Source: Streptomyces dysideae (lineage in GTDB: Bacteria > Actinomycetota > Actinomycetes > Streptomycetales > Streptomycetaceae). From it: a DNA stretch of 64,000 nt. This document shows positions 26,077 through 34,022 of the stretch, piece by piece (position 1 is the stretch's first letter; every line of letters starts with the position of its first letter). The notes beneath the pieces were generated by a model, which saw only the letters and a list, made by a program, of their open reading frames with translations, was not told the origin of the DNA and ran no database searches. Location: the NCBI RefSeq assembly GCF_001514305.1, contig NZ_KQ949080.1:79057-143056 (forward strand), read 5' to 3'. Made by a program: the position numbers and the translations under genes.

Positions 26077-26601
26077 TCAGGCCACCGCCGCGCCGGTGCC
26101 ACGCGCGGCACCGATCAGGTCGGAACGCTCCGTGTCGTCGTAGACCGAGATGTCCACGTAGGCGCCCTCGGGGATGTCGAGGTCCGCCACCATGAGGTCC
26201 ACGGTCGCCGAGGTGCCCGGGGGCTGGAAGATGCCGACGTAGTGGTAGGAGCCCCCCGAGGTGTAGCTGACGGAGACGACGTACGAGTCGCCGTCGTTCC
26301 GCGTGTCGTAGACCCAGAGCTTCTCGTCGTACGGGTGGAACTCCACCTTGCCGATGAACCAGCCCGCGTCGGACATCTCCATCTTCACGGCCAGCCCGCC
26401 GGCGTCGTACGCGAAGGACGTACCGTCGAACGGGTCGGTGAGATTTCCGCCGCTGCACGGACAGCCGTCCGTGTCGTAGTAGTACTTGCTCAGGCTGGGA
26501 TTCGGGCTGTACGCCTGGGCCGACGCGGCCGTGCCGAACAGGGCGCCGACCGCCAGGACCGCTGACACGAGCAGTCCCACGAACCGTCTTCCACCAATCA
26601 T
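26077..26601 (-). CDS. Small secreted protein of unknown function
   Basis: A 174-residue protein with a clear Sec signal peptide (RRFVGLLVSAVLAVGALFGT, cleavage likely after AQA near residue 29). The mature part is acidic and aromatic-rich, with one CPC pair (DTDGCPCSGG), and looks all-beta (KVEFHPYDEKLWVYDTRNDG, VVSVSYTSGGSYHYVGIFQP). No catalytic motif or known carbohydrate-binding family is recognised. GGAGGGG lies upstream of the ATG. The next gene, GH67, starts only 4 nt after its stop. An extracellular carbohydrate-related role is inferred only from this context. Confidence 0.7.
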   Translation of the reverse strand: MIGGRRFVGLLVSAVLAVGALFGTAASAQAYSPNPSLSKYYYDTDGCPCSGGNLTDPFDGTSFAYDAGGLAVKMEMSDAGWFIGKVEFHPYDEKLWVYDTRNDGDSYVVSVSYTSGGSYHYVGIFQPPGTSATVDLMVADLDIPEGAYVDISVYDDTERSDLIGAARGTGAAVA

Positions 26602-26634
26602 CCCCGCGACTTCCCCTCCCTCGGATGGCCCGGC

Positions 26635-27360
26635 TCAGGACAGCAACTCGACCTCCGACAGCGTGGCGGGGCCGCCCAGCACCAGGCGGTACCTTGCGTA
26701 CGTACCCGACAACCCCACCGTGAACGCACGTTGCCCTGGAGGGTCCAGCCGGTCGGCGCCTTCGCCTGGTCCGACGAGGACGTCAAGGTGTACGGCACGG
26801 CCTTTGGTGCGCCCGGACACCGGAAGGTCCACTGGTTGACGTACAGCACCTTCGCCGCGCCCTGTCCCCGCGGTGACAGCCCGAAGCCGTGCTGGTCGGT
26901 CGCGCCGAGCTCGCTGAGGTACGTGCCGTCCGTGAAGACCACGTTCACGTCCTAGATCTTGTTGTACGAGTACCCGCGCCCGTCCGCCGTATGACGTCCG
27001 GCGTACCGCAGCGCCCGCTTGCCGGTGCAGCCGGCGCCCGCCTTCGCCGTCGGGGAGCCGCTCGGGCCGGGGTCGACCAGCGAGAGCATGTCCTGCGGGA
27101 CGGGGCCGTCGCTCTCGCCGGTCGAGAACCGCACGTCGGCGAGTTGGAGGATCCCGGCGGCGCCGTTGTTCCGCGTGACGTCCAGCCGGAACGGACGTTG
27201 CCGGGGATGCCGGTGCTGAAGCCGCCGGCGACGCCCGACGCGCGCTTGCCCCCGTCCGGTGCCGTGTCGACGGTGCTGAGCCGGTCGGGTGCCGGATCGT
27301 CGGCCTCGAAGGAGGAGGTGAACCCTGTCCGTGCCGTGCTCTGCCCTGGATCAACAGGTA
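26635..27360 (-). pseudogene. Decayed secreted GH92 alpha-mannosidase (N- and C-terminal pieces)
   Basis: Reading the minus strand, GH92 secreted-enzyme text appears in shifting frames: TGFTSSFEADDPAPDRLSTV then KRASGV and FSTGIPGNV (about 27200-27340), RFSTGESDGP to LRYAGRHTADGRGYSYNKI followed by a TAG (27134-26952), VVFTDGTYLSELGATDQHGF and QGAAKVLYVNQW (26948-26830), then directly the extreme C-terminal module KAPTGWTLQGN and, in another frame, TYARYRLVLGGPATLSEVEL ending at 26635. The central catalytic part, some 2.5-3 kb, is absent. At least two frameshifts, a stop and internal deletions make it non-functional. The family normally trims alpha-mannan or N-glycans outside the cell. Confidence 0.75.
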
Positions 27361-27376
27361 CCCTCCCTGTGCACGG

Positions 27377-27388
27377 GACAACGTTGTC
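27377..27388. promoter_or_regulatory. GACAACGTTGTC palindrome (LacI-type site)
   Basis: A perfect 12-bp palindrome with the central CG typical of LacI/GalR-family operators, just upstream of the ruined GH92 gene and about 330 nt before ngcE. It was probably the operator of the GH92 gene. A role for ngcE is less likely because of distance. Confidence 0.5.
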
Positions 27389-27403
27389 AGTTTCGATACG
27401 CAA

Positions 27404-27712
27404 GGACTACTACTTGCTCAAGTGGCCAGTGATGTCAAGGGTGTTGGCTGTGGCATTCGGGGGCAATGACAAGCATTTTTCCGTCCCGACGTACACAGGC
27501 CGCTCATATTTCCGCGAGGTCTCAACTCGGAAAAGACCCATGGCCAACCTTGCATTCGATCTTGCTCCCCTGGCGGGAAGTGGACTATACCTGTCGGCGA
27601 TTCACCCGATCCGTACGACCCGCACTTCCTGCACGACCCAGCTTGACCCGATCGCGGTGCCGGGGAGGATCCGGTTCACCGCCTGAGTCCTGGAGAAGGC
27701 GAGGACTTGAGC
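27404..27712. other. ngcE upstream region
   Basis: No gene is supported. It is less GC-rich than its surroundings and holds the promoter of the ngc operon. A possible sigma-70-like pair is TTGCTC (27562-27567) with TATACC (27586-27591), the latter lying inside the DasR-like site. Confidence 0.5.
27579..27594. promoter_or_regulatory. Candidate DasR-responsive element (dre)
   Basis: AGTGGACTATACCTGT matches the dre consensus ACTGGTCTAGACCACT at 11 of 16 positions and keeps the GG-CTA-ACC core. It lies 119 nt upstream of the ngcE ATG over a possible -10 element. DasR is the GlcNAc-6-P-sensing GntR repressor of chitin and GlcNAc genes, which fits the transporter. Confidence 0.45.
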
Positions 27713-29215
27713 ATGGGATCCACTTCCGCCGAGAACCCCGAGAACCCCGAGAACCCCGAGCACACCGGCACCACCGTGAACAAGGAATCCGCAGGTGTCG
27801 GCCGCCGCGATCTGATCAAGCGGTCCGTCGCGCTCGGTCTGATCTCCGTACCCACGATGAGTTTTCTCTCCGCGTGCGCCACGGGCGGCGGGGGCGGCGA
27901 CGACGACGCGAGCAAGGCGCCCGGCGGGCCGAAGTCCGCCACCAACCCCCTCGGCGTGGAGAAGGGCGCGGCCCTGGAGGCGTTCATCTTCAAGGGCGGC
28001 CTCGGCGACCAGTACGCCAAGGACGCGGAGGCCGATTACAAGGCGAAGTACGGCGCCCAGGTCAAGCACACCGGCACCCAGCAGGTCGGCCCCAAGCTGA
28101 CCCCGCGCTTCGCGGGCGGCAACCCGCCGGACGTCATCGACAACTCCGGCGCCGACCACCTCGACATGAACAAGCTGTCCACGCAGGGCCAGCTCCAGGA
28201 CCTCCAGGCGCTGCTCGACGCGCCCTCGATGGACGACGCCGACAAGAAGATCTCGGACGTCATCCACCCGAGCACCATCGAGAAGGGCAAGCACGGCGAC
28301 ACCTTCGACGTGCTCTACTACGCCTTCACGATCTACGGCACCTGGTACTCGCAGAAGGCCCTCGACGACAACGGCTGGCAGTACCCGAAGACCCTCGACG
28401 AGATGGTCACGCTCTGCGGCGAGATCAAGAAGAAGGGCATCGCGCCCTGGACGTACGCCGGAAAGTATCCGTACTACGTCCACTTCAACCTGTTCGCCCA
28501 GATCGCCAAGATCGGCGGCATGGACGGCTGGATCGCCATCGACAACCTGGAGCCCAAGGCCTGGACCAGCAACGACGCCGTGAAGCAGGTCGTCGAGCAC
28601 TACGAGGAGCTGGCCGCCAAGAAGTACTTCCTGGAGGGCAGCCAGGGCCTGACGCACATTCAGTCGCAGACCGCCTGGAACAAGGGCAAGGCGATCTTCA
28701 TCCCCAACGGTTCCTGGGTGGAGAACGAGGCTGCCCCGACCACGCCCAAGGACTTCGCGATGTCCGTCGGCGCCCTCTTCGACGGCTCCGGCGGCGACGG
28801 GATGCCACACGGCACCCTGCGCGCCGAGCCCAGCGAGCCGTACATCGTGGCGAGCAAGGGCAAGAACCCGGCCGGCGGCATGGAGATGCTGCGCATCATG
28901 CTCTCCAAGAAGCACGCGCAGAACTTCGCCAAGCTGGTGAAGTCGCTGACCTGTGTCGTCGACGCCACCGAGGGCATGACTCTCTCGCCGGGCCTGGCCT
29001 CGGCGAGCACGGCGTTCAAGGAGGCCGGGGACAACATCATCAGCCTCCAGCTCCAGGAGTGGTACCCCTCGCTCACGGACGAGAAGATCGGCGGCCTCAC
29101 CGGGCAGCTGCTCACCGGTGAGATGAAGGCGGCGGACTGGATCAAGAAGACGCAGGAATACGCCGACGCCGTCGCCAAGGACGACTCCGTCAAGAAATTC
29201 AAGCGCGAGAAGTAG
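27713..29215 (+). CDS. ngcE: GlcNAc/chitobiose ABC transporter binding lipoprotein NgcE
   Basis: A 500-residue solute-binding lipoprotein. A polar N-terminal extension with ENP repeats precedes a twin-arginine motif (GRRDLIKRSVALG, Arg31-32) and a lipobox LSAC with Cys55. The mature part has strings I associate with NgcE: FIFKGGLGDQYAKDAEADYK, QVGPKLTPRFAGGNPPDVID and GMEMLRIMLSKKHAQNFAKL. The homolog in S. olivaceoviridis binds GlcNAc and N,N'-diacetylchitobiose, and the S. coelicolor one binds chitobiose more weakly. ATG 27713 with GAGG 9 nt upstream is preferred to TTG 27707. It is first in an operon with two permeases and relies on a shared ATPase. Confidence 0.88.
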   Translation: MGSTSAENPENPENPEHTGTTVNKESAGVGRRDLIKRSVALGLISVPTMSFLSACATGGGGGDDDASKAPGGPKSATNPLGVEKGAALEAFIFKGGLGDQYAKDAEADYKAKYGAQVKHTGTQQVGPKLTPRFAGGNPPDVIDNSGADHLDMNKLSTQGQLQDLQALLDAPSMDDADKKISDVIHPSTIEKGKHGDTFDVLYYAFTIYGTWYSQKALDDNGWQYPKTLDEMVTLCGEIKKKGIAPWTYAGKYPYYVHFNLFAQIAKIGGMDGWIAIDNLEPKAWTSNDAVKQVVEHYEELAAKKYFLEGSQGLTHIQSQTAWNKGKAIFIPNGSWVENEAAPTTPKDFAMSVGALFDGSGGDGMPHGTLRAEPSEPYIVASKGKNPAGGMEMLRIMLSKKHAQNFAKLVKSLTCVVDATEGMTLSPGLASASTAFKEAGDNIISLQLQEWYPSLTDEKIGGLTGQLLTGEMKAADWIKKTQEYADAVAKDDSVKKFKREK

Positions 29216-29254
29216 GCCAGGCGGGACGACTGAGGGGAAGGGCCGGGAAGCACC

Positions 29255-30178
29255 ATGCAACACGGCAAATACCGATTCATCGTGGGCTTCCTGGCCCTGC
29301 CAGTGATCGTTTACGCGATCTTCGTGATCTCGCCGTTCGTCCAGGCGTTCCAGATCTCGCTGACCGACTGGTCGGGGCTCGTCGGCACGGCGAAGTTCGT
29401 CGGATTCGAGAACTTCGAAAGACTGTGGAACAACGAGGACTTCTGGAACGCGCTGCGGCACAACGTCTACCTGCTGATCGCGGTGCCGATCGTGACGCTC
29501 GCGCTCGGTCTGTTCTTCGCCTTCATGCTCAACGTCGGCGGAAAGCGGCGTAAGAACGAGGTCATCACCGGTGTCGCCGGTTCGAAGTTCTACCGTTTCG
29601 TCTTCTTCTTCCCGCAGGTCATCTCCATCACGATCATCGCCGTCATCTGGTTCAACATCTACAACCCGGACCCGAACGACGGCATGCTCAACTCCCTGCT
29701 CGGCGCGGTCGGTCTGGACAGCCTGCAGAACGCCTGGCTGGGCGAGAAGAGCCTCGCCCTGCTGTGCATCATGGCGGTGATGATCTGGTCCCACGTCGGG
29801 TTCTACGTCGTGCTGTTCTCGGCGGCGATGGCGTCCATCCCGCGGGACATCTACGAGGCCGCGCTGCTCGACGGCGCCGGCCGCTTCCACACCTTCTTCC
29901 GGATCACCCTGCCGCTGCTGTGGGACACCGTGCAGACCGGCTGGGTGTACATGGGCATCATCGCCCTCGACGGCTTCGCCCTGGTGCAGATCATGTCGGT
30001 CAACATGGGCGGCCCCGACGGCGCCACGGACGTCATGCCGCTGCGCCTGTACCTGACGGCGTTCCGTGACAGCCAGTTCGGCTACGCGTCCGCGATGGGG
30101 ATCGCGATGCTCATCGTCACCATGACGTTCGCAGTGCTCACGATGCGTTTTGCGCGGCGTGAGCGGATCGAGTTCTAG
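29255..30178 (+). CDS. ngcF: GlcNAc/chitobiose ABC transporter permease NgcF
   Basis: A 307-residue permease with six predicted helices, the first being FIVGFLALPVIVYAIFVISP. The ATPase-docking EAA loop is YEAALLDGAGRFHTFFRITLPLL, and QISLTDWSGLVGTAKFVGFENF is typical for MalF-type sugar permeases. It lies 39 nt after ngcE and 17 nt before ngcG and has no own promoter that I can see. It pairs with NgcG to form the membrane channel. Confidence 0.88.
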   Translation: MQHGKYRFIVGFLALPVIVYAIFVISPFVQAFQISLTDWSGLVGTAKFVGFENFERLWNNEDFWNALRHNVYLLIAVPIVTLALGLFFAFMLNVGGKRRKNEVITGVAGSKFYRFVFFFPQVISITIIAVIWFNIYNPDPNDGMLNSLLGAVGLDSLQNAWLGEKSLALLCIMAVMIWSHVGFYVVLFSAAMASIPRDIYEAALLDGAGRFHTFFRITLPLLWDTVQTGWVYMGIIALDGFALVQIMSVNMGGPDGATDVMPLRLYLTAFRDSQFGYASAMGIAMLIVTMTFAVLTMRFARRERIEF

Positions 30179-30195
30179 GGGTAGGTACGGGCGAC

Positions 30196-31128
30196 ATGAC
30201 GACGGACACCAACACGGGCACGGTCGCCAAGACGGACGAACCGGGTCCCGGCGGCGTCACCAGGAAGCTCGGCCCGACCGACGGCCGCAGCTCCGAGGGC
30301 GGCGTACTGCACGTCTTCTCGCACGGCATGCTCGTCGTGTGGGCGCTGATGGTCGGCGTACCGCTGCTGTGGGTGCTGTGGAGCTCGTTCAAGACGAGCA
30401 ACGGCATCCTGTCGGACCCGTGGGGCCTGCCGACCTCGTTGCACTTCGAGAACTGGGCCAACGCCTGGAACAAGGCGAACATGGGCCAGTACTTCCTCAA
30501 CACCGCGATCGTGGTGGGCGGTTCGGTGGTCGGCACCATGGTGCTGGGTTCGATGGCCGCGTACGTGCTGGCCCGGTTCACCTTCCCGGGCAACCGGTTC
30601 ATCTACTACCTGTTCGTGGCCGGCATGTCCTTCCCGGTGTTCATGCTGGTCATCCCGCTGTTCTTCGTACTGCGGGACTTCCCGGGCAGCTCGCTGCTGG
30701 CGACGTACCACGGACTGATCCTGGTCTACATCGCCTACTCGCTGCCGTTCACGGTCTTCTTCATGACCGCGTTCTTCCGCACGCTGCCGACGTCGGTGGC
30801 GGAGGCCGCGCTGATCGACGGGGCGTCGCACACGCGAACGTTCTTCCAGGTGATGCTGCCGATGGCCAAGCCGGGCCTGATCAGCATCGGCATCTTCAAC
30901 TTCCTGGGGCAGTGGAACCAGTACCTGCTGCCGATGGTGCTCAACCAGGAGGAGGACAAGTACGTGCTCACCCAGGGCCTGGCGATGATCGCCCTCCAGC
31001 AGGGCTACGAGAACGACTGGGGCGCCCTGATGGCCGGCATGATGATCGCGATGCTGCCGGTGCTGATCGTCTACTTCGTCTTCCAGCGGCAGGTGCAGGC
31101 GGGCCTCACGGCCGGCGCCCTGAAGTAG
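30196..31128 (+). CDS. ngcG: GlcNAc/chitobiose ABC transporter permease NgcG
   Basis: A 310-residue MalG-type permease. After a 40-residue polar start, the first helix is LVVWALMVGVPLLWVLWSSF. The EAA loop reads AEAALIDGASHTRTFFQVMLPMAKPG. GLAMIALQQGYENDWGALMAGM near the C terminus is typical for the NgcG/DasC class. The gene order ngcE-ngcF-ngcG followed by a ROK regulator is as in S. coelicolor SCO6005-6008, as I recall it. Confidence 0.88.
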   Translation: MTTDTNTGTVAKTDEPGPGGVTRKLGPTDGRSSEGGVLHVFSHGMLVVWALMVGVPLLWVLWSSFKTSNGILSDPWGLPTSLHFENWANAWNKANMGQYFLNTAIVVGGSVVGTMVLGSMAAYVLARFTFPGNRFIYYLFVAGMSFPVFMLVIPLFFVLRDFPGSSLLATYHGLILVYIAYSLPFTVFFMTAFFRTLPTSVAEAALIDGASHTRTFFQVMLPMAKPGLISIGIFNFLGQWNQYLLPMVLNQEEDKYVLTQGLAMIALQQGYENDWGALMAGMMIAMLPVLIVYFVFQRQVQAGLTAGALK

Positions 31129-31146
31129 CCCCCGCGACCGTCCGAC

Positions 31147-31179
31147 GCCGGGCCGTCTCCCCCTGCGGGACGGCCCGGC
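31147..31179 (+). terminator. Terminator of the ngc operon
   Basis: GCCGGGCCGTC (31147-31157) and its exact complement (31169-31179) form an 11-bp stem with further imperfect pairing in the loop, 19 nt after the ngcG stop. Confidence 0.75.
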
Positions 31180-31311
31180 GAGGCATGCGTGCACATTCCC
31201 GGATCCGGTTCAACCTCTTGACGGGAGGCGGCCCGAACGGCTCAGCTTAGAGTTCACTAGTTGGACATGGACGGGGCCTCATTGAAGCGGTCCCGCGCGC
31301 AGGAGGTCGTC

Positions 31312-32511
31312 GTGGAGACTCCGGGGTCGCAGTCGTCACTGCACCGAGCCAACCTGGAACGGGTCGTCCGGGCCGTACGGCTGGCCGGGTCCCTCACCCA
31401 GGCGGAGATCGCGAGGACCACCGGTCTGTCCGCCGCGACGGTCTCCAACATCGTCCGCGAGCTCAAGGACGGCGGAACCGTCGAGGTCACGCCCACATCG
31501 GCGGGCGGCCGCCGGGCCCGCAGCGTCTCCCTCAGCGGGGACGCCGGCATCGTCATCGGCGTCGACTTCGGCCACACCCATTTGCGCGTCGCGGTCGGGA
31601 ACCTCGCCCACCAGGTGCTGGCCGAGGAGTCCGAGCCGCTGGACGTCGACGCCTCCTCCACGCAGGGCTTCGACCGGGCGGAAGAGCTGGTCAACCGGCT
31701 GATTGCGGCCACCGGAGTCGACCGCTCCAAGATCGCGGGCGTCGGTGTCGGCGTGCCGGGACCGATCGACGTCGAGTCCGGGACGCTGGGTTCGACCGCC
31801 ATCCTGCCCGGCTGGACGGGCACCCGGCCCGCCGAGGAGCTGCGCGCCCGTCTCGGCGTGCCCGTGCACGTCGACAACGACGCCAACCTCGGCGCCCTCG
31901 GCGAGCTGGTCTGGGGCAGTGGCCGGGGGGTGCGAGACCTGGCGTACATCAAGGTCGCCAGCGGTGTCGGCGCCGGGCTGGTCATCAGCGGCAGGATCTA
32001 CCGGGGCCCGGGTGGCACAGCGGGAGAAATCGGTCACATTACTCTTGATGAGTCCGGCCCTGTCTGCCGCTGCGGAAACCGGGGCTGCCTGGAGACCTTC
32101 GCGGCCGCGCGCTATGTGCTTCCGCTCCTCCAGTCCACTCACGGCACCGACCTGACCATGGAGGGCGTCGTGCGGCTGGCCAGGGACGGAGACCCGGGCT
32201 GCCGTCGGGTGATCGCCGACGTCGGCCGACATATCGGCAGTGGAGTCGCGAATCTCTGCAATCTCCTGAACCCGAGCAGAGTGGTCCTGGGCGGTGATCT
32301 CGCCGAGGCCGGTGAGCTGGTGCTCGGCCCGATAAGAGAGTCCGTCGGCCGCTACGCAATCCCCAGTGCGGCACGTCAACTCTCCGTTCTCCCGGGGGCA
32401 CTTGGAGGTCGTGCGGAGGTTCTCGGAGCACTCGCTCTCGCGCTCAGCGAGATGGGTGATTCAACCCTTTTGGACAGCACGCTGCATGCGGCCACGCCTG
32501 CCTTCACTTAG
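31312..32511 (+). CDS. rok7B7: ROK-family transcriptional regulator (Rok7B7/XylR-like)
   Basis: A 399-residue regulator. The N-terminal winged helix (about 12-65: LTQAEIARTTGLSAATVSNI) binds DNA. The rest is a ROK sugar-kinase-like domain with IGVDFGHTHLRVAV, GVGVGVPGPID and the zinc motif CRCGNRGCLE. Its place between ngcEFG and xylFGH is that of Rok7B7 (SCO6008), which controls xylose transport and influences antibiotic production and carbon catabolite repression in S. coelicolor. I chose GTG 31312 because AGGAGG lies 5 nt before it. An upstream in-frame ATG (31267) lacks an SD but could be used by a leaderless transcript. Confidence 0.87.
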   Translation: METPGSQSSLHRANLERVVRAVRLAGSLTQAEIARTTGLSAATVSNIVRELKDGGTVEVTPTSAGGRRARSVSLSGDAGIVIGVDFGHTHLRVAVGNLAHQVLAEESEPLDVDASSTQGFDRAEELVNRLIAATGVDRSKIAGVGVGVPGPIDVESGTLGSTAILPGWTGTRPAEELRARLGVPVHVDNDANLGALGELVWGSGRGVRDLAYIKVASGVGAGLVISGRIYRGPGGTAGEIGHITLDESGPVCRCGNRGCLETFAAARYVLPLLQSTHGTDLTMEGVVRLARDGDPGCRRVIADVGRHIGSGVANLCNLLNPSRVVLGGDLAEAGELVLGPIRESVGRYAIPSAARQLSVLPGALGGRAEVLGALALALSEMGDSTLLDSTLHAATPAFT

Positions 32512-32634
32512 AGAACGGAAGGCACCGTTGCCAAGCCGTTAAGGATTTACTTCTTGACGTCGCACGTGTGGCCGAGTTGACTTCCAGCCACCTCGGCCGC
32601 AGCGTTGCGGCCCTGTCAGGGAGGCACACCCCCA

Positions 32635-33729
32635 ATGAACGCATCGATGCGTAGAGTCGTGATCGGCACCGCCGCGGTTTCGCTGGCACTCACCGCGGCC
32701 GCCTGTGGCAAGGCCGGCGACGACGACTCCGACGGCGGTAACGCGGGCGACAGCAAGACCATCGGTCTGCTGCTGCCCGACAGCGTCACCGAGCGGTACG
32801 CGAAGTTCGACCGCCCGTTCTTCGAGGCCAAGGTCAAGGACCTGTGCGACGACTGCACGGTCGAGTACGCGAACGCCGCGGGTGACGCGGGCAAGCAGGC
32901 CCAGCAGGTCAGCAGCATGATCACCAAGGGCGTCAAGGTCCTCGTGATCAGCGCCCAGGACTCCGCCGCCATCAAGTCCTCGATCCAGTCCGCGGTCGAC
33001 AAGGGCATCAAGGTCATCGCGTACGACCGCCTCGCCCAGGGCCCGGTCTCCGCGTACGTCTCCTTCGACAACGTCAAGGTCGGTGAGCTCCAGGGCCAGG
33101 CGCTGATCGACGCGCTCGGCGACAAGGCGACCACCAAGTCGAAGGTCGTCATGATCAACGGTGACGACGCCGACCCGAACGCCGGTCAGTTCAAGGAGGG
33201 CGCGCACAAGGCCCTCGACGGCAAGGTCGACATCGCCTACGAGCAGTCCGGCCTCTGGAAGGACACCGTCGCCGCCCAGAAGATGTCCGCGGCCATCACC
33301 CAGCTGGGCGCCAAGAACATCGCGGGCGTCTACGCCGCCAACGACGGCATGGCCGGTGGTATCGCGAACACCCTCAAGGGCGCCGGCGTCAGCGGCATCC
33401 CGCTGACCGGTCAGGACGCGGAGCTCGCGGGTATCCAGCGCATCGTCGCGGGCACCCAGTCCAGCACCGTCTACAAGGCCTTCAAGCCGGAGGCGGACGC
33501 CGCCGCCCAGCTCGCGGTCAACCTGCTCGAGGGCAAGAGCATCGACGACCTCGCCACCGAGACGCTGACCAGCGGCTCCGGCGACAAGGTGCCCTCGCAG
33601 CTGCTGACCCCGGTGTCGGTCACCAAGGACAACATCAACGACACGGTGATCAAGGACAAGCTCTACACCGTCCAGGAGATCTGCACGGCCGCGTACGCCA
33701 AGGCCTGCAAGGACGCCGGCCTCGAGTAG
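32635..33729 (+). CDS. xylF: Xylose-type ABC transporter binding lipoprotein XylF
   Basis: A 364-residue periplasmic-binding-protein-like lipoprotein of the pentose/hexose (RbsB/XylF) class. The lipobox TAAAC gives acylated Cys24. IGLLLPDSVTERYAKFDRPF, LVISAQDSAAIKSSIQSAVD, VIAYDRLAQGPVSAYVSFDN, GVYAANDGMAGGIANTLKGA and TGQDAELAGIQRIVAGTQSS are XylF signatures. ATG 32635 has AGGGAGG about 11 nt upstream. It follows the ROK regulator by 123 nt, which hold its promoter (TTGACG at 32553), and precedes the ATPase by nearly 300 nt of hairpin-rich DNA. Confidence 0.88.
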   Translation: MNASMRRVVIGTAAVSLALTAAACGKAGDDDSDGGNAGDSKTIGLLLPDSVTERYAKFDRPFFEAKVKDLCDDCTVEYANAAGDAGKQAQQVSSMITKGVKVLVISAQDSAAIKSSIQSAVDKGIKVIAYDRLAQGPVSAYVSFDNVKVGELQGQALIDALGDKATTKSKVVMINGDDADPNAGQFKEGAHKALDGKVDIAYEQSGLWKDTVAAQKMSAAITQLGAKNIAGVYAANDGMAGGIANTLKGAGVSGIPLTGQDAELAGIQRIVAGTQSSTVYKAFKPEADAAAQLAVNLLEGKSIDDLATETLTSGSGDKVPSQLLTPVSVTKDNINDTVIKDKLYTVQEICTAAYAKACKDAGLE

Positions 33730-33739
33730 GCACGCGCCC

Positions 33740-33769
33740 CGAGTGGCCGCTCGCCCGAGCGGCCACTCG
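33740..33769 (+). terminator. First hairpin between xylF and xylG
   Basis: CGAGTGGCCGCTCG (33740-33753) pairs exactly with CGAGCGGCCACTCG (33756-33769). A second, imperfect GGGTCCC/GGGACCC hairpin follows at about 33785-33810. Such hairpins after a binding-protein gene usually stop most transcripts or protect the 3' end, giving more binding protein than ATPase. Confidence 0.7.
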
Positions 33770-33841
33770 AACTCCGGGCAGAGACTCGGGTCCCGAGCCG
33801 GGGACCCGGGTTTCACGACCGCCGAGCGGTCCCGCGAGACA

Positions 33842-33895
33842 CGTCCGACGCCCGCCCTGGCCCTCAGACCCCGCTGCCGGGGCGGGCGTCGGACG
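33842..33895 (+). terminator. Third, 16-bp hairpin between xylF and xylG
   Basis: CGTCCGACGCCCGCCC (33842-33857) and its exact complement (33880-33895) enclose a 22-nt loop. This is another strong structure before xylG, so the intergenic region is probably an attenuator or RNA-processing site. Confidence 0.65.
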
Positions 33896-34022
33896 GAACC
33901 GTTGCCAAGCGCAGCGGCTTCACGCATGTTCATCCTGTAAACCTTGTGCGTTTCGCACATCCCTCCGCGCCCTACCCCAAGCGCGGGACCCCGCCGGTCA
34001 GGCGGCGAAGGAGATGGTTCAC

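Noticed and set aside
26635..27381. A functional secreted protein in the GH92 wreck
   Set aside because: The family text jumps between frames and contains a stop, so no single frame gives a working protein.
27730..27760. Short GAGAACCCC tandem repeat as a regulatory repeat
   Set aside because: It lies inside ngcE and simply encodes the ENP repeats of the flexible N-terminal linker.
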